Positions 9,096 through 17,218 of a DNA stretch of 64,000 nt are shown piece by piece (position 1 is the first letter of the stretch; every line of letters starts with the position of its first letter). The DNA comes from Castellaniella sp035707805. Lineage in GTDB: Bacteria > Pseudomonadota > Gammaproteobacteria > Burkholderiales > Burkholderiaceae_B. The notes under the pieces are model-generated. The model was not told the DNA's origin. It searched no databases and was given only the letters and a program-made list of their open reading frames with translations. The translations under genes and the position numbers were made by a program. The stretch spans positions 3,563 to 67,562 of the forward strand of contig DASSTS010000029.1 in assembly GCA_035707805.1 (NCBI GenBank), read 5' to 3'.

Positions 9096-10087
9096 GGTCC
9101 GTAGAACGCCGGTGCCGGCAGCCGCCCGCCCACGGCCTGCGGATTGTGTTCCAGGATCAGCCGATACAGGGCTTCCAGCGCGGGACGCACGTCGTGGGCG
9201 TCGCGGCTTTCCAGGCGGGTGACGCGGATCGAGGTCTCGATGGCGTCCAGCGGCAGGAAGTCCAGGTGCCGGTGGACCTCGCGGGCGCAGGCCGCCGGCT
9301 CGGCCTTGCACCAGCGCGCGGAGGCCTCGTAGGCGCGCGCGACCGCCTGGCCGAGGGCGGCATCGCCGGCCCGGTGCGCGTTGGCCATGAGCCCCGCCTG
9401 CGGCAGGTCCGGCTGCCGCGGGAAAGCCTGGCGCCAGGCATCCTCCAGGCTTTGCACCCGGTGCAGGGGCCGTCCGCCCTGGCGCGCGTTCTGCGCCAGC
9501 AGCAGGGACACCGACGGCTCGGGCAGCAGGACATTGGGCGCCTGGCCGGTCAGAACCAGGGCGCTGGCATCCTGCGCGTCGCGTGCATAGCGGATCGCCG
9601 GCGCCCGCTCGCCGGTCAGGCCCTGGGTCGCCAGCAGGCGCTGCAGCAGCAGGGCGGGAAGATCGCGCTGGAATGTGCTGAGCAGCGGCTTGCCGGCCAG
9701 GTCCGCCACGGTCTTGACGGCGGGGTCGCTGCTGACGAACCACAGCAGCCCCCAGACCGACACGTTCAGCAGGCGCACGTCCTGGCCGCGATTGGCCATG
9801 ATGGCGGGCAGGTTCACCGGCGCGGCGCTGAAGTCGACCTCCTGCTTGGCCAGCAGCACGCGCAGCTGGTCGGGGTTCTTCCAGTGGCGGAAGCGGACCT
9901 CGTCAGCCCAGTCCGCCAGCGCGCCGGATTCCACCATGTGGATCAGCGGAAAGCTGACGGCGGCCGTGGGGCCGGCCAGCACCAGGGACGGGTAGGGCGC
10001 GGCGCCGGCCGCCGGAGCGGCGGACAGCGCCGCCGCGAGCAGCCATCCGCCCGCGACGCGGTATGATGATTTCAGAGCTTCCCACAT
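9092..10087 (-). CDS. ABC transporter substrate-binding protein (NMT1/SsuA-like)
   Basis: 331 residues from the ATG at 10087. A signal peptide (AGGWLLAAALSAAPAAGA) is predicted to be cut near residue 29. The body fits the NMT1/THI5/SsuA periplasmic fold: PYPSLVLAGPTAAVSFPLIHM near the N-terminus and KTVADLAGKPLLSTFQRDLP in the middle. An in-frame ATG at 10126 would place a charged leader before the signal peptide and is less likely. It is the first gene of the importer operon. Family ligands include aliphatic sulfonates, nitrate and pyrimidine precursors, but here the pairing with a TonB receptor and a Fur-like box points elsewhere. Ligand unknown. Confidence 0.82.
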   Translation of the reverse strand: MWEALKSSYRVAGGWLLAAALSAAPAAGAAPYPSLVLAGPTAAVSFPLIHMVESGALADWADEVRFRHWKNPDQLRVLLAKQEVDFSAAPVNLPAIMANRGQDVRLLNVSVWGLLWFVSSDPAVKTVADLAGKPLLSTFQRDLPALLLQRLLATQGLTGERAPAIRYARDAQDASALVLTGQAPNVLLPEPSVSLLLAQNARQGGRPLHRVQSLEDAWRQAFPRQPDLPQAGLMANAHRAGDAALGQAVARAYEASARWCKAEPAACAREVHRHLDFLPLDAIETSIRVTRLESRDAHDVRPALEALYRLILEHNPQAVGGRLPAPAFYGP

Positions 10088-10089
10088 AT

Positions 10090-10108
10090 ATGAATGCGAA
10101 TTGTTATC
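10090..10108. promoter_or_regulatory. Candidate Fur box in divergent promoter
   Basis: ATGAATGCGAATTGTTATC matches the 19-base Fur consensus GATAATGATAATCATTATC at 12 positions. On the other strand it reads TGATAACAATTCGCATT, close to typical pseudomonad and Bordetella Fur sites. It lies directly upstream of the binding-protein gene and about 38 bases from the Crp/Fnr-type regulator start, so either or both genes may be iron-regulated. Confidence 0.5.
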
Positions 10109-10145
10109 AGTTGCGTATACTCTCATTCCGGTTTCGTGAGTGGCA

Positions 10146-10850
10146 ATGACAAAAGTCAATAAGTCCGAGGATTTTCCCCTCCGGGTGTTCGGACACTCCC
10201 TGTTCCAGGGCCTGCCGGACGAACTGCGGCAGACGCTGCTGCGCGATTCGGCCGTCCTGCATGCGCAGGCCGGCAAGACGCTTTTTCTGGAAGGCGCGGA
10301 GGCGATCGAATACCTGTACGTGATCAGCGGCAGCGTGGAGGTCCTGCGCCATACGCAGGACGGGCAGGAGCGCGTCTTTTCGATCTTCCGGCCGGGCCAG
10401 ATGCTGGCCGAGACCGCCATGTTCATGAGCCATGGCCGCTATCCCATGCAGGCCCGGTCCCGCGAGGATTCCGTCGTGCTGTGCCTGAAGCGCGCCGGCC
10501 TGCAGGAGGTCACCCGGCTGTGGCCCGAGCTCGCCCTGCGCCTGCTGGCCCGCCTGAGCGACCGGGTCTATCAGCGGGTCAACGAGATCGAGTGGTACAG
10601 CGACAGCACGGCGGCCCAGCGCCTGGCCGACTATCTGCTGCGCCTGCCCTGCGACCACGCCGGCACCATCCGGCTGCCCCTGACGCAGCGCCAGCTGGCG
10701 GCCCACCTGGGGGTGCGGCCGGAAACGCTCAGCCGGCTGCTGGCCGACTGGGTCGCCCAGGGCCGCATTTCTGGCGCCCGCCGGGACTGGGCCTTGCGGG
10801 ATCCGGCCTTCCTGGAATCGCTGGTGCGCGCCGCGCGCCGGGATTTCTGA
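10146..10850 (+). CDS. Crp/Fnr-family transcriptional regulator
   Basis: 234 residues from the ATG at 10146; a GTG two codons upstream is possible. An N-terminal cyclic-nucleotide-binding-type beta-barrel (about residues 15-130, with GKTLFLEGAEAIEYLYVISGSVEVLR) is followed by a Crp-type winged helix (LPLTQRQLAAHLGVRPETLSRLLADW, about residues 178-205). No N-terminal cysteine cluster as in Fnr is seen, so an oxygen-sensing iron-sulfur cluster is unlikely. It is divergent from the receptor/ABC operon across a 60-base gap and is the obvious candidate to regulate it. Effector molecule unknown. Confidence 0.9.
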   Translation: MTKVNKSEDFPLRVFGHSLFQGLPDELRQTLLRDSAVLHAQAGKTLFLEGAEAIEYLYVISGSVEVLRHTQDGQERVFSIFRPGQMLAETAMFMSHGRYPMQARSREDSVVLCLKRAGLQEVTRLWPELALRLLARLSDRVYQRVNEIEWYSDSTAAQRLADYLLRLPCDHAGTIRLPLTQRQLAAHLGVRPETLSRLLADWVAQGRISGARRDWALRDPAFLESLVRAARRDF

Positions 10851-10946
10851 ACGGCCCGGGGATTCCCGCCGCGCCGTCCTGCGCGTTCGGCGAACAAGCC
10901 TTAAACTGCAAGATTCTTTGCTGAAATCACCCGTAAGGATCCGATC

Positions 10947-12635
10947 ATGTCCAAGCCTTTGCGTTCATCCAACATCACCCAGGGGGTGGCTCGCGCGCCG
11001 AACCGTTCCATGTATTACGCCCTGGGATACACGGAGGACGATTTCAACAAGCCCATGATCGGCATCGCCAACGGACAGAGCACCATCACGCCGTGCAACA
11101 GCGGCCTGCAGCCGCTGGCGGATGCGGCGGCGGCGGCGATCAAGGACGCGGGCGGCAATCCCCAGATGTTCGGCACGCCGACGATTTCCGACGGCATGGC
11201 CATGGGCACCGAAGGCATGAAATATTCCCTGGTGTCGCGCGAGGTCATCGCCGACTGCGTGGAGACCTGCGTGCAGGGCCAGTGGATGGACGGCGTGCTG
11301 GTCATCGGCGGCTGCGACAAGAACATGCCGGGCGGCATGATGGGCATGCTGCGCGCCAACGTGCCTTCGATCTACGTCTACGGCGGCACCATCCTGCCGG
11401 GCAGCTACTGCGGCCAGGACCTGAACATCGTCAGCGTCTTCGAGGCGGTGGGCGAGCACGCGGCCGGCCGCATGTCCGAGGTCGACCTGCACAATATCGA
11501 GACCCACGCCATTCCCTGCAGCGGATCCTGTGGCGGGATGTATACGGCCAACACCATGAGCTCGTCCTTCGAGGCCATGGGCATGAGCCTGCCGTATTCC
11601 TCCACCATGGCCAACGTCCACCAGGAAAAGACCGACTCGGCCGCCGAGTCCGCCCGCGTCCTGCTGAAGGCCGTCGAGCTCGACCTCAAGCCGCGCGACA
11701 TCGTCACGCGCAAATCCATCGAGAACGCCGTGGCCGTGGTGATGGCCACCGGCGGCTCGACCAATGCGGTGCTGCACATCCTGGCGATCGCGCACGCTGC
11801 CGACGTCGAATGGACCATCGACGATTTCGAGCGCGTCCGCCGCCGCGTGCCGGTCATCTGCGACCTCAAGCCCAGCGGAAAATACCTGGTGGTCGATTTC
11901 CACAAGGCGGGCGGCGTGCCCCAGGTCATGAAACTGCTGCTGAACGCCGGCCTGCTGCACGGCGACTGCATGACCATCACCGGCAAGACCATCGCCGAGA
12001 CCCTGGCCGACGTGCCCGACGTGCCGGCCGCCGATCAGGACGTCATCCGGCCGCTGGACCAGGCCCTGTACCCCGAAGGCCACCTGGCCATCCTCAAGGG
12101 CAACCTGGCCGAGCTGGGCGCCGTCGCCAAGATCACCGGCCTGAAGAACCCGGCCATCACCGGCCCGGCGCGCGTCTTCAACGACGAGCAGTCCGCCATG
12201 GACGCCATCCTGGCGGGCAAGATCCATGCGGGCGACGTGATGATCTTGCGCTACCTCGGCCCCAAGGGCGGCCCGGGCATGCCCGAGATGCTGGCCCCGA
12301 CCAGCGCCCTGGTGGGCGAGGGCCTGGGCGATTCCGTCGGCCTGATCACCGACGGGCGCTTCTCGGGCGGCACCTGGGGCATGGTGGTGGGCCACGTGGC
12401 GCCCGAGGCCGCCGCCGGCGGCACGATCGCGCTGGTCGAGGAAGGCGATTCCGTCACCATCGACGCGCACAAGCAGCTCCTGCAGGTGAACGTGTCCGCC
12501 GAGGTCCTGGCCGCCCGCCGCGCCGCGTGGACCGCGCCCGCGCCCCGCTACACGCGCGGCGTCCAGGCCAAGTTCGCGTTCAACTGCTCGGATGCCAGCA
12601 CGGGCGCCGTGCTGGATCGTTTCGAAGACCGCTGA
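10947..12635 (+). CDS. ilvD: Dihydroxy-acid dehydratase
   Basis: 562 residues, matching the shorter [2Fe-2S] class of IlvD. It dehydrates dihydroxy acids to 2-oxo acids in valine, leucine and isoleucine synthesis. Cluster and signature motifs are ITPCNSGLQP near residue 50, GGCDKNMPGGMMG near 116 and PCSGSCGGMYTANTMSS near 190. The C-terminal TDGRFSGGTWGMVVGHVAPEAA signature is intact. The ATG at 10947 is preceded by AAGGA. nadE follows 15 bases after the stop, suggesting co-transcription. Confidence 0.97.
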   Translation: MSKPLRSSNITQGVARAPNRSMYYALGYTEDDFNKPMIGIANGQSTITPCNSGLQPLADAAAAAIKDAGGNPQMFGTPTISDGMAMGTEGMKYSLVSREVIADCVETCVQGQWMDGVLVIGGCDKNMPGGMMGMLRANVPSIYVYGGTILPGSYCGQDLNIVSVFEAVGEHAAGRMSEVDLHNIETHAIPCSGSCGGMYTANTMSSSFEAMGMSLPYSSTMANVHQEKTDSAAESARVLLKAVELDLKPRDIVTRKSIENAVAVVMATGGSTNAVLHILAIAHAADVEWTIDDFERVRRRVPVICDLKPSGKYLVVDFHKAGGVPQVMKLLLNAGLLHGDCMTITGKTIAETLADVPDVPAADQDVIRPLDQALYPEGHLAILKGNLAELGAVAKITGLKNPAITGPARVFNDEQSAMDAILAGKIHAGDVMILRYLGPKGGPGMPEMLAPTSALVGEGLGDSVGLITDGRFSGGTWGMVVGHVAPEAAAGGTIALVEEGDSVTIDAHKQLLQVNVSAEVLAARRAAWTAPAPRYTRGVQAKFAFNCSDASTGAVLDRFEDR

Positions 12636-12650
12636 CCGGAGGACCCCGCC

Positions 12651-13481
12651 TTGCTGAATGCCGAACAACGCGCCCTGCAGTTTCAGATCCGCCTGGGGCT
12701 GGGCGTACGCGATGATTTCGATGCCGGGGCGGAAGTCGAGCGCCGGGTCGAATTCCTGGCGGAACTGCTGCGCAGCACCGGGACGCACGCCCTGGTGCTC
12801 GGCATCAGCGGCGGCGTGGATTCCCTGACCGCCGGCTGCCTGGCGCAGCAGGCGGTGCGGCGCGTGCGCGAGCAGGGCGGCGATGCCCGGTTCGTGGCCA
12901 TGCGCCTGCCCTACGGCACCCAGCTGGACGAGGCCGACGCCCAGGCCGGGCTGCGCCTCATCCAGCCCGACGACACGCTGACCGTGGACATCCGGCCCGC
13001 GGCCGACGCCATGCTGGCGGCCCTGCAGGCCTCGGGCCAGTCCTTCCGGGATGCGGCCCAGCAGGATTTCCTGCATGGCAACATCAAGGCCCGGCAGCGC
13101 ATGATCGCCCAGTATGCGGTGGCTGGCGCGCGGGGCGGCCTGGTAGTCGGCACCGACCACGCGGCCGAGGCGCTGATGGGATTCTTCACCAAGTTCGGCG
13201 ACGGCGCGGCCGACGTCACGCCGCTGGCCGGCCTGAACAAGCGCCGGGTCCGGGCGCTGGCCGCCGCCCTGGGCGCGCCCGACTCGCTGGTCCTCAAGGT
13301 GCCCACGGCCGACCTGGAACTGCTCACGCCGCTCAAGCCCGACGAAGACGCTTTCGGCGTGCGCTACGACCAGATCGACGATTTCCTGGAGGGCAAGGAC
13401 GTGCCTCCCGAGGTCTTCGACATCATTGTGTCCACCTGGCGGCGCAGCGCCCACAAGCGGGCGCTGCCGATCGCCCCCTAG
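12651..13481 (+). CDS. nadE: NH3-dependent NAD+ synthetase
   Basis: 276 residues, the length of the ammonia-dependent E. coli NadE (no glutaminase domain). It amidates deamido-NAD to NAD+. The ATP-pyrophosphatase P-loop is GISGGVDSLTAG near residue 50, with VVGTDHAAEALMGFFTKFGDGAADVTPL and KVPTADLELL as further family blocks. The start is TTG at 12651, supported by GGAGG at 12638-12642 with 8-base spacing; no ATG occurs nearby that would keep the N-terminus. It probably shares a transcript with ilvD. Confidence 0.94.
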   Translation: MLNAEQRALQFQIRLGLGVRDDFDAGAEVERRVEFLAELLRSTGTHALVLGISGGVDSLTAGCLAQQAVRRVREQGGDARFVAMRLPYGTQLDEADAQAGLRLIQPDDTLTVDIRPAADAMLAALQASGQSFRDAAQQDFLHGNIKARQRMIAQYAVAGARGGLVVGTDHAAEALMGFFTKFGDGAADVTPLAGLNKRRVRALAAALGAPDSLVLKVPTADLELLTPLKPDEDAFGVRYDQIDDFLEGKDVPPEVFDIIVSTWRRSAHKRALPIAP

Positions 13482-13488
13482 GTCCGCC

Positions 13489-13509
13489 CCGGCCCCTTCA
13501 GGGGGCCGG
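13489..13509. terminator. Bidirectional hairpin between nadE and the flavin monooxygenase gene
   Basis: CCGGCCCC and GGGGCCGG flank a 5-base loop in the convergent gap. The loop holds part of the stop codon of the leftward gene. No T-run is present, so it is only a probable terminator for both transcripts. Confidence 0.4.
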
Positions 13510-14514
13510 CGGGGCGTCGGGCCTCGACGCCTCCGCACCCAGTTGCGCCAGGATCTCGTAGGACCGCAGGCGCGCGGCGTGATCGTGCATATTGCAAGTG
13601 ACCATCAGTTCGTCCGCCCCGGTGCGGGCGATGAAGGCGCGCGTCTGCTGCGCCACGGCCTGCGGCCCGCCGACAGCCGCGCAGGACAGGACGTGGTCCA
13701 GCAGTTCGCGGGCGGCCGGCGGCAGCCCGTCCACGTAGCCCTCGACGGGCGCGGGCAGCCGTCCGGGCCGGCCGGTGCGCAGATTGACGAAGGACTGCTG
13801 CCAGGAACTGGCCAGGAAGCGGGCTTCCTCGTCGGTGTCCGCGGCAAAGACGTTGAATCCCAGCATGACGTAGGGCTTGTCCAGCGCCTCGGAGGGCTGG
13901 AAGTGCCGCCGGTAGACCTGGATGGCGTCCATCATCTGGGCCGGCGCGAAATGCGAGGCGAAGGCATAGGGCAGGCCCAGCGCGGCCGCCAGCTGGGCGC
14001 CGAACAGGCTGGATCCGAGGATCCAGACGGGGACGGCGCAGCCTTCGCCCGGAATGGCGCGCACGGGGTTGCCGCCCTGGAAATAGCCCATCAGCTCGAC
14101 CACGTCGCGAGGAAAGGCGTCGGGGTCCGTGGCGAGCGTGCGCCGCAGCGCCCGCGCCGTGGCCTGGTCCGAACCGGGCGCGCGCCCCAGGCCCAGGTCG
14201 ATGCGGCCGGGATACAGCGTCGCGAGGGTGCCGAATTGCTCGGCGATCACCAGCGGCGAGTGGTTCGGCAGCATGATGCCGCCGGCCCCGACCCGGATGC
14301 GCGAGGTGGCGCCCGCGACGTGGCCGATCAGCACGGCGGTGGCCGCGCTGGCGATGCCGGTCATGCCGTGGTGCTCGGCCATCCAGTAGCGGCGGTAGCC
14401 CCAGGATTCGGCATGCCGGGCCAGGTCCACGGTGTGCGCGAAGGATTCCGCGGCGCTGCCGCCCTCGGTGATCGGCGCCAGGTCCAGCACCGACAGCGGA
14501 ATGGATGGCTTCAT
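13498..14514 (-). CDS. LLM-class flavin-dependent oxidoreductase
   Basis: 338 residues from the ATG at 14514. It belongs to the luciferase-like (bacterial luciferase/alkanal monooxygenase) TIM-barrel family: PLSVLDLAPITEGGSAAES at the start, RYWMAEHHGM near residue 45, IRVGAGGIMLPNHSPLVIAEQFGTL near 95 and PGRIDLGLGRAPGSDQ. These are typical of the MsnO8/YhbW-like subgroup. It probably uses reduced flavin, but the substrate is unknown. Its start overlaps the stop of the upstream thioesterase gene (ATGA), so the two are coupled. Confidence 0.92.
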   Translation of the reverse strand: MKPSIPLSVLDLAPITEGGSAAESFAHTVDLARHAESWGYRRYWMAEHHGMTGIASAATAVLIGHVAGATSRIRVGAGGIMLPNHSPLVIAEQFGTLATLYPGRIDLGLGRAPGSDQATARALRRTLATDPDAFPRDVVELMGYFQGGNPVRAIPGEGCAVPVWILGSSLFGAQLAAALGLPYAFASHFAPAQMMDAIQVYRRHFQPSEALDKPYVMLGFNVFAADTDEEARFLASSWQQSFVNLRTGRPGRLPAPVEGYVDGLPPAARELLDHVLSCAAVGGPQAVAQQTRAFIARTGADELMVTCNMHDHAARLRSYEILAQLGAEASRPDAPPAP

Positions 14515-14969
14515 GACTTGCGCTCCGGCACGTTCATGATGGTCTGCTGCATCAGCGCGACGGGGGTTTTCTGGCCGGCGTTCAGGGCGAACACGTCCAC
14601 CTGCACGATGGTCAGGGTGCGGCCCTTGCGCACCACCCGGCCGACCGCCTCGAGGGACTCGCCCTGGGCCGGCGCCAGCATATTGATCTTGAATTCGACG
14701 GACAGCACCGTGTGGCCTTCCGGGGCCTGGGTCATGGCCGCGAAACCGCCCGCGGCATCGGCGATGCTGGTGGTCGCGCCGGCATGGAAGAAGCCCAGGT
14801 GCTGGGTGAGGGACGGCGAATACGGCAGGTGCACGTGCGCGCGGCCCGGCGCCACGTCGCCCAGCCGGGCATCCAGGTGGTGCATCAGGCCGGACCGGTC
14901 GAAGAGCTGCCGGATGCGGCGGCGCAGGGCGTCGGTGTCCGGCGAGGCCGGCGACGGAGAGGCTGTCAT
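14511..14969 (-). CDS. Hotdog-fold thioesterase (PaaI family)
   Basis: 152 residues from the ATG at 14969. The PaaI-type core is LGFFHAGATTSIADAAGGFAAM, followed by the central strand VLSVEFKINMLAPAQGE and VGRVVRKGRTLTIVQVDVF. These proteins hydrolyse acyl-CoA thioesters in the cytoplasm. An ATG at 14990 would add 7 residues and lacks a better ribosome site; AGGA lies 7 bases before the chosen ATG. It is the first gene of a two-gene unit with the flavin monooxygenase. Confidence 0.88.
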   Translation of the reverse strand: MTASPSPASPDTDALRRRIRQLFDRSGLMHHLDARLGDVAPGRAHVHLPYSPSLTQHLGFFHAGATTSIADAAGGFAAMTQAPEGHTVLSVEFKINMLAPAQGESLEAVGRVVRKGRTLTIVQVDVFALNAGQKTPVALMQQTIMNVPERKS

Positions 14970-15042
14970 GGAGGAGTCCTGTATAGTCATGTGTCCAAAA
15001 ACACGAGCCAGCGGCGGAACACGTACGCCGCGCTGATTTCCA

Positions 15043-15990
15043 GTGCCCAACGATAAGCCATTTTCGCCCGCCGGCCAAAGCGGACCTTCCGGGCGCCGCC
15101 GCGCCCGCCGTCCGTCCCGGGCAGCCTCGCCGCAGGCCGATCCCGCGCCGAGTGGACGGGCGCTGGCCGTCCTGATGGCCGTCGCGTCCATGGCCAGCGT
15201 CCAGATGGGCGTGTCGCTGGCCGTGCCGGTCCTGCGCGATTACGGACCGCTCAGCACGTCCAGCCTGCGCCTGTGCTGGGCCGCCCTGGCCCTGCTGCTG
15301 TGGGTGCGTCCGCCGCTGCATCGCCTGAGCGCCGCCCAGTGGCGCGCCGCCCTGCTGCTGGGCGCCGGGATGACGGTCATGACGCTGGCGTTCTTCCTGG
15401 CGATCGAGCGCCTGCCGCAGCACCTGACCGTGGCGCTGGAATTCTGCGGCCCGCTGGCCGTGGCGGCCTTCGGCGTCAAGGGCTGGCGGGCCCTGGCCTG
15501 GCCGCTGCTGGCGGCGGGCGGCATCCTGCTGCTGGCCTGGGGGGATGTCCACGAGGGCGCGGGCGCCGATCCGGTGGGTCTGGGCTTTGCCTTGCTGGCG
15601 GCCGCCGGCTGGGCCACCTACATCATCATGATGAAACGGGTCGGCCACGGCTTCCCGGGCCTGCAGGGCCTGTCCGTGTCCTTGCTCGTGGCCGCGGTCC
15701 TGTCCCTGCCGTTCGCCGCCGCCGAGGCCGGCGGCCTGCATTTTCCCGGCCGCCAGCTGCTGCTGACCGCGGGGCTGGCCGTGCTGGTGCCGCTGGTGCC
15801 CTACATCCTGGAGATCCAGTCGCTGCGGCGCCTGCCGGCCGCGGCCTTCGGCGTGCTGATGAGTCTGGAGCCGGCCATCGGCGCCCTGTCGGGCTGGCTG
15901 ATCCTGGGGCAGGGCATGGACGGCGGACAGATGCTGGGCGTGTCCCTGGTGGTGGCCGCCAGCATCGGCGTCGTGCGGGCGGCGCGCTAG
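15043..15990 (+). CDS. RhtA-like EamA-family exporter
   Basis: 315 residues with a GTG start. An N-terminal basic, proline-rich tail of about 38 residues precedes ten hydrophobic helices. VALEFCGPLAVA, GWATYIIMMKRVG and FGVLMSLEPAIGALSGWLILGQ match the RhtA/YddG-type DMT exporters that secrete threonine/homoserine or related amino acids. The long N-terminal tail could mean the true start is further in (for example the ATG at 15175, before AVASMASVQ). It is divergent from the thioesterase gene. Confidence 0.85.
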   Translation: MPNDKPFSPAGQSGPSGRRRARRPSRAASPQADPAPSGRALAVLMAVASMASVQMGVSLAVPVLRDYGPLSTSSLRLCWAALALLLWVRPPLHRLSAAQWRAALLLGAGMTVMTLAFFLAIERLPQHLTVALEFCGPLAVAAFGVKGWRALAWPLLAAGGILLLAWGDVHEGAGADPVGLGFALLAAAGWATYIIMMKRVGHGFPGLQGLSVSLLVAAVLSLPFAAAEAGGLHFPGRQLLLTAGLAVLVPLVPYILEIQSLRRLPAAAFGVLMSLEPAIGALSGWLILGQGMDGGQMLGVSLVVAASIGVVRAAR

Positions 15991-16030
15991 GGCGCTGTCC
16001 GTTTCATCCGGCTATTGACCGGGCGGGACA

Positions 16031-17218
16031 CTAGGGACTGCCGGCCGGCTGGCGGCTTTCGTAGACCTCGTCGGCGGCCAGCAGGATGTCCACCGGCGGG
16101 TCGAAGCCGATGATGCGCGCCGTGTCCAGGTTCAGGGCGATCTTGGCCGGGTCCACCCAGATCTGGCTGAGCTGGCGGGGCCTGGCGCCGTTGAAGATGC
16201 GGGCGATGACCTCGGCATGGAACAGGCCCACGTAGGAATAGTCGGCCTGGGCCAGGCTCATCAGCAGCCCGGCCCGGACCTGGGCGGAACCCAGCATGGC
16301 GAAACTGGGGACCTTGGCCTCGCGCAGGATGGAGGCCACCTCGCCGACGGTGTCCGGCGTGATGCCGCGGTGCACCGTGACGTACATCGCGTCGACCTGG
16401 CTGCCGAGCTTGCGGTAGCAGTCGAACAGGTTGCGCGTGGCCTCGGCCGTGTCGATGCCGCTGGCGCCCGTGGTGCAGGACTTGACCTGGAAGCCGTCCT
16501 CCGCCGCCACCTGGTCCACGGCGGGCACGGCCGCGTAGGTGCGGCCCTCGGGGCTGTCCTCGTAGACCACGCCCATGGTCTTGAACTTCACGATGTCGTG
16601 GAACAGCCGGACCTGGCGCTGGTAGCGCTCGGGCTGGACGCGGGCGTGCAGATTGTCCAGGCCGCTGTCCTGGGCGCTGGCGACGATGTGGGCCCCCACG
16701 GCGTCGCTGGTCGAGGCCACGACGGTGGGCACGGGCGGGCCCAGGGCCGCCATGTCCTGGCCGGCCCAGGTGCCCATGGCGATGATCAGGTCCACGTCGT
16801 GCTTGTCCTTCAGGCGCCGGGTAATGGACTCGCGCACGGCGGGCCGCAGCGCCGGGTCGAAATTCCCCGGTTCCCAGTAGGCGTCGGGCACGAATTCCAG
16901 CGTGTCGCTGCGGACGTGCGAGGCCAGGAATTGCCACATCTGCCGGCCGCCGAGCTCGTCCGGAATGTCCGGCACCGACAGCCATCCCAACTGCTGCAGG
17001 CCCTGCACGATGGCGCGCAGCGTGCGGGGGTATTCGACGTAGTCGCCGCTTTCGAAATAGCCCAGGCGCCATTTGCGGCCGTCCGGCCGGGCGTGCGGCG
17101 TGGTGGGAAAGATCGCCTGGCCGGCGGCGGGCGCCGGCGGCGCGGCGCGGACGGCGGCCGGCAGCAGCGGCAGCGCCAGGGCGAGGGACAACACGAGGGA
17201 GCCGGCTTTGGAAATCAT
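16031..17218 (-). CDS. ABC-type periplasmic binding protein downstream of the BtrU-like phosphatase
   Basis: 395 residues with a signal peptide (SLVLSLALALPLLPAAVRA, cut near residue 25). WRLGYFESGDYVEYPRTLRAIVQGLQQLGW and DLIIAMGTWAGQDMAAL resemble the ABC-transporter substrate-binding family PF04392, which has a Leu/Ile/Val-binding-like fold. No permease or ATPase gene is adjacent. The start codon overlaps the stop of the phosphatase gene (ATGA). This suggests a solute sensor feeding the periplasmic Cache domain of the phosphatase rather than a transporter part; that role is inference. Confidence 0.75.
   Translation of the reverse strand: MISKAGSLVLSLALALPLLPAAVRAAPPAPAAGQAIFPTTPHARPDGRKWRLGYFESGDYVEYPRTLRAIVQGLQQLGWLSVPDIPDELGGRQMWQFLASHVRSDTLEFVPDAYWEPGNFDPALRPAVRESITRRLKDKHDVDLIIAMGTWAGQDMAALGPPVPTVVASTSDAVGAHIVASAQDSGLDNLHARVQPERYQRQVRLFHDIVKFKTMGVVYEDSPEGRTYAAVPAVDQVAAEDGFQVKSCTTGASGIDTAEATRNLFDCYRKLGSQVDAMYVTVHRGITPDTVGEVASILREAKVPSFAMLGSAQVRAGLLMSLAQADYSYVGLFHAEVIARIFNGARPRQLSQIWVDPAKIALNLDTARIIGFDPPVDILLAADEVYESRQPAGSP

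Noticed and set aside
10965..13538. 857-codon minus-strand open frame over ilvD and nadE
   Set aside because: It is antisense to two highly conserved genes, with low-complexity composition and no family motif.
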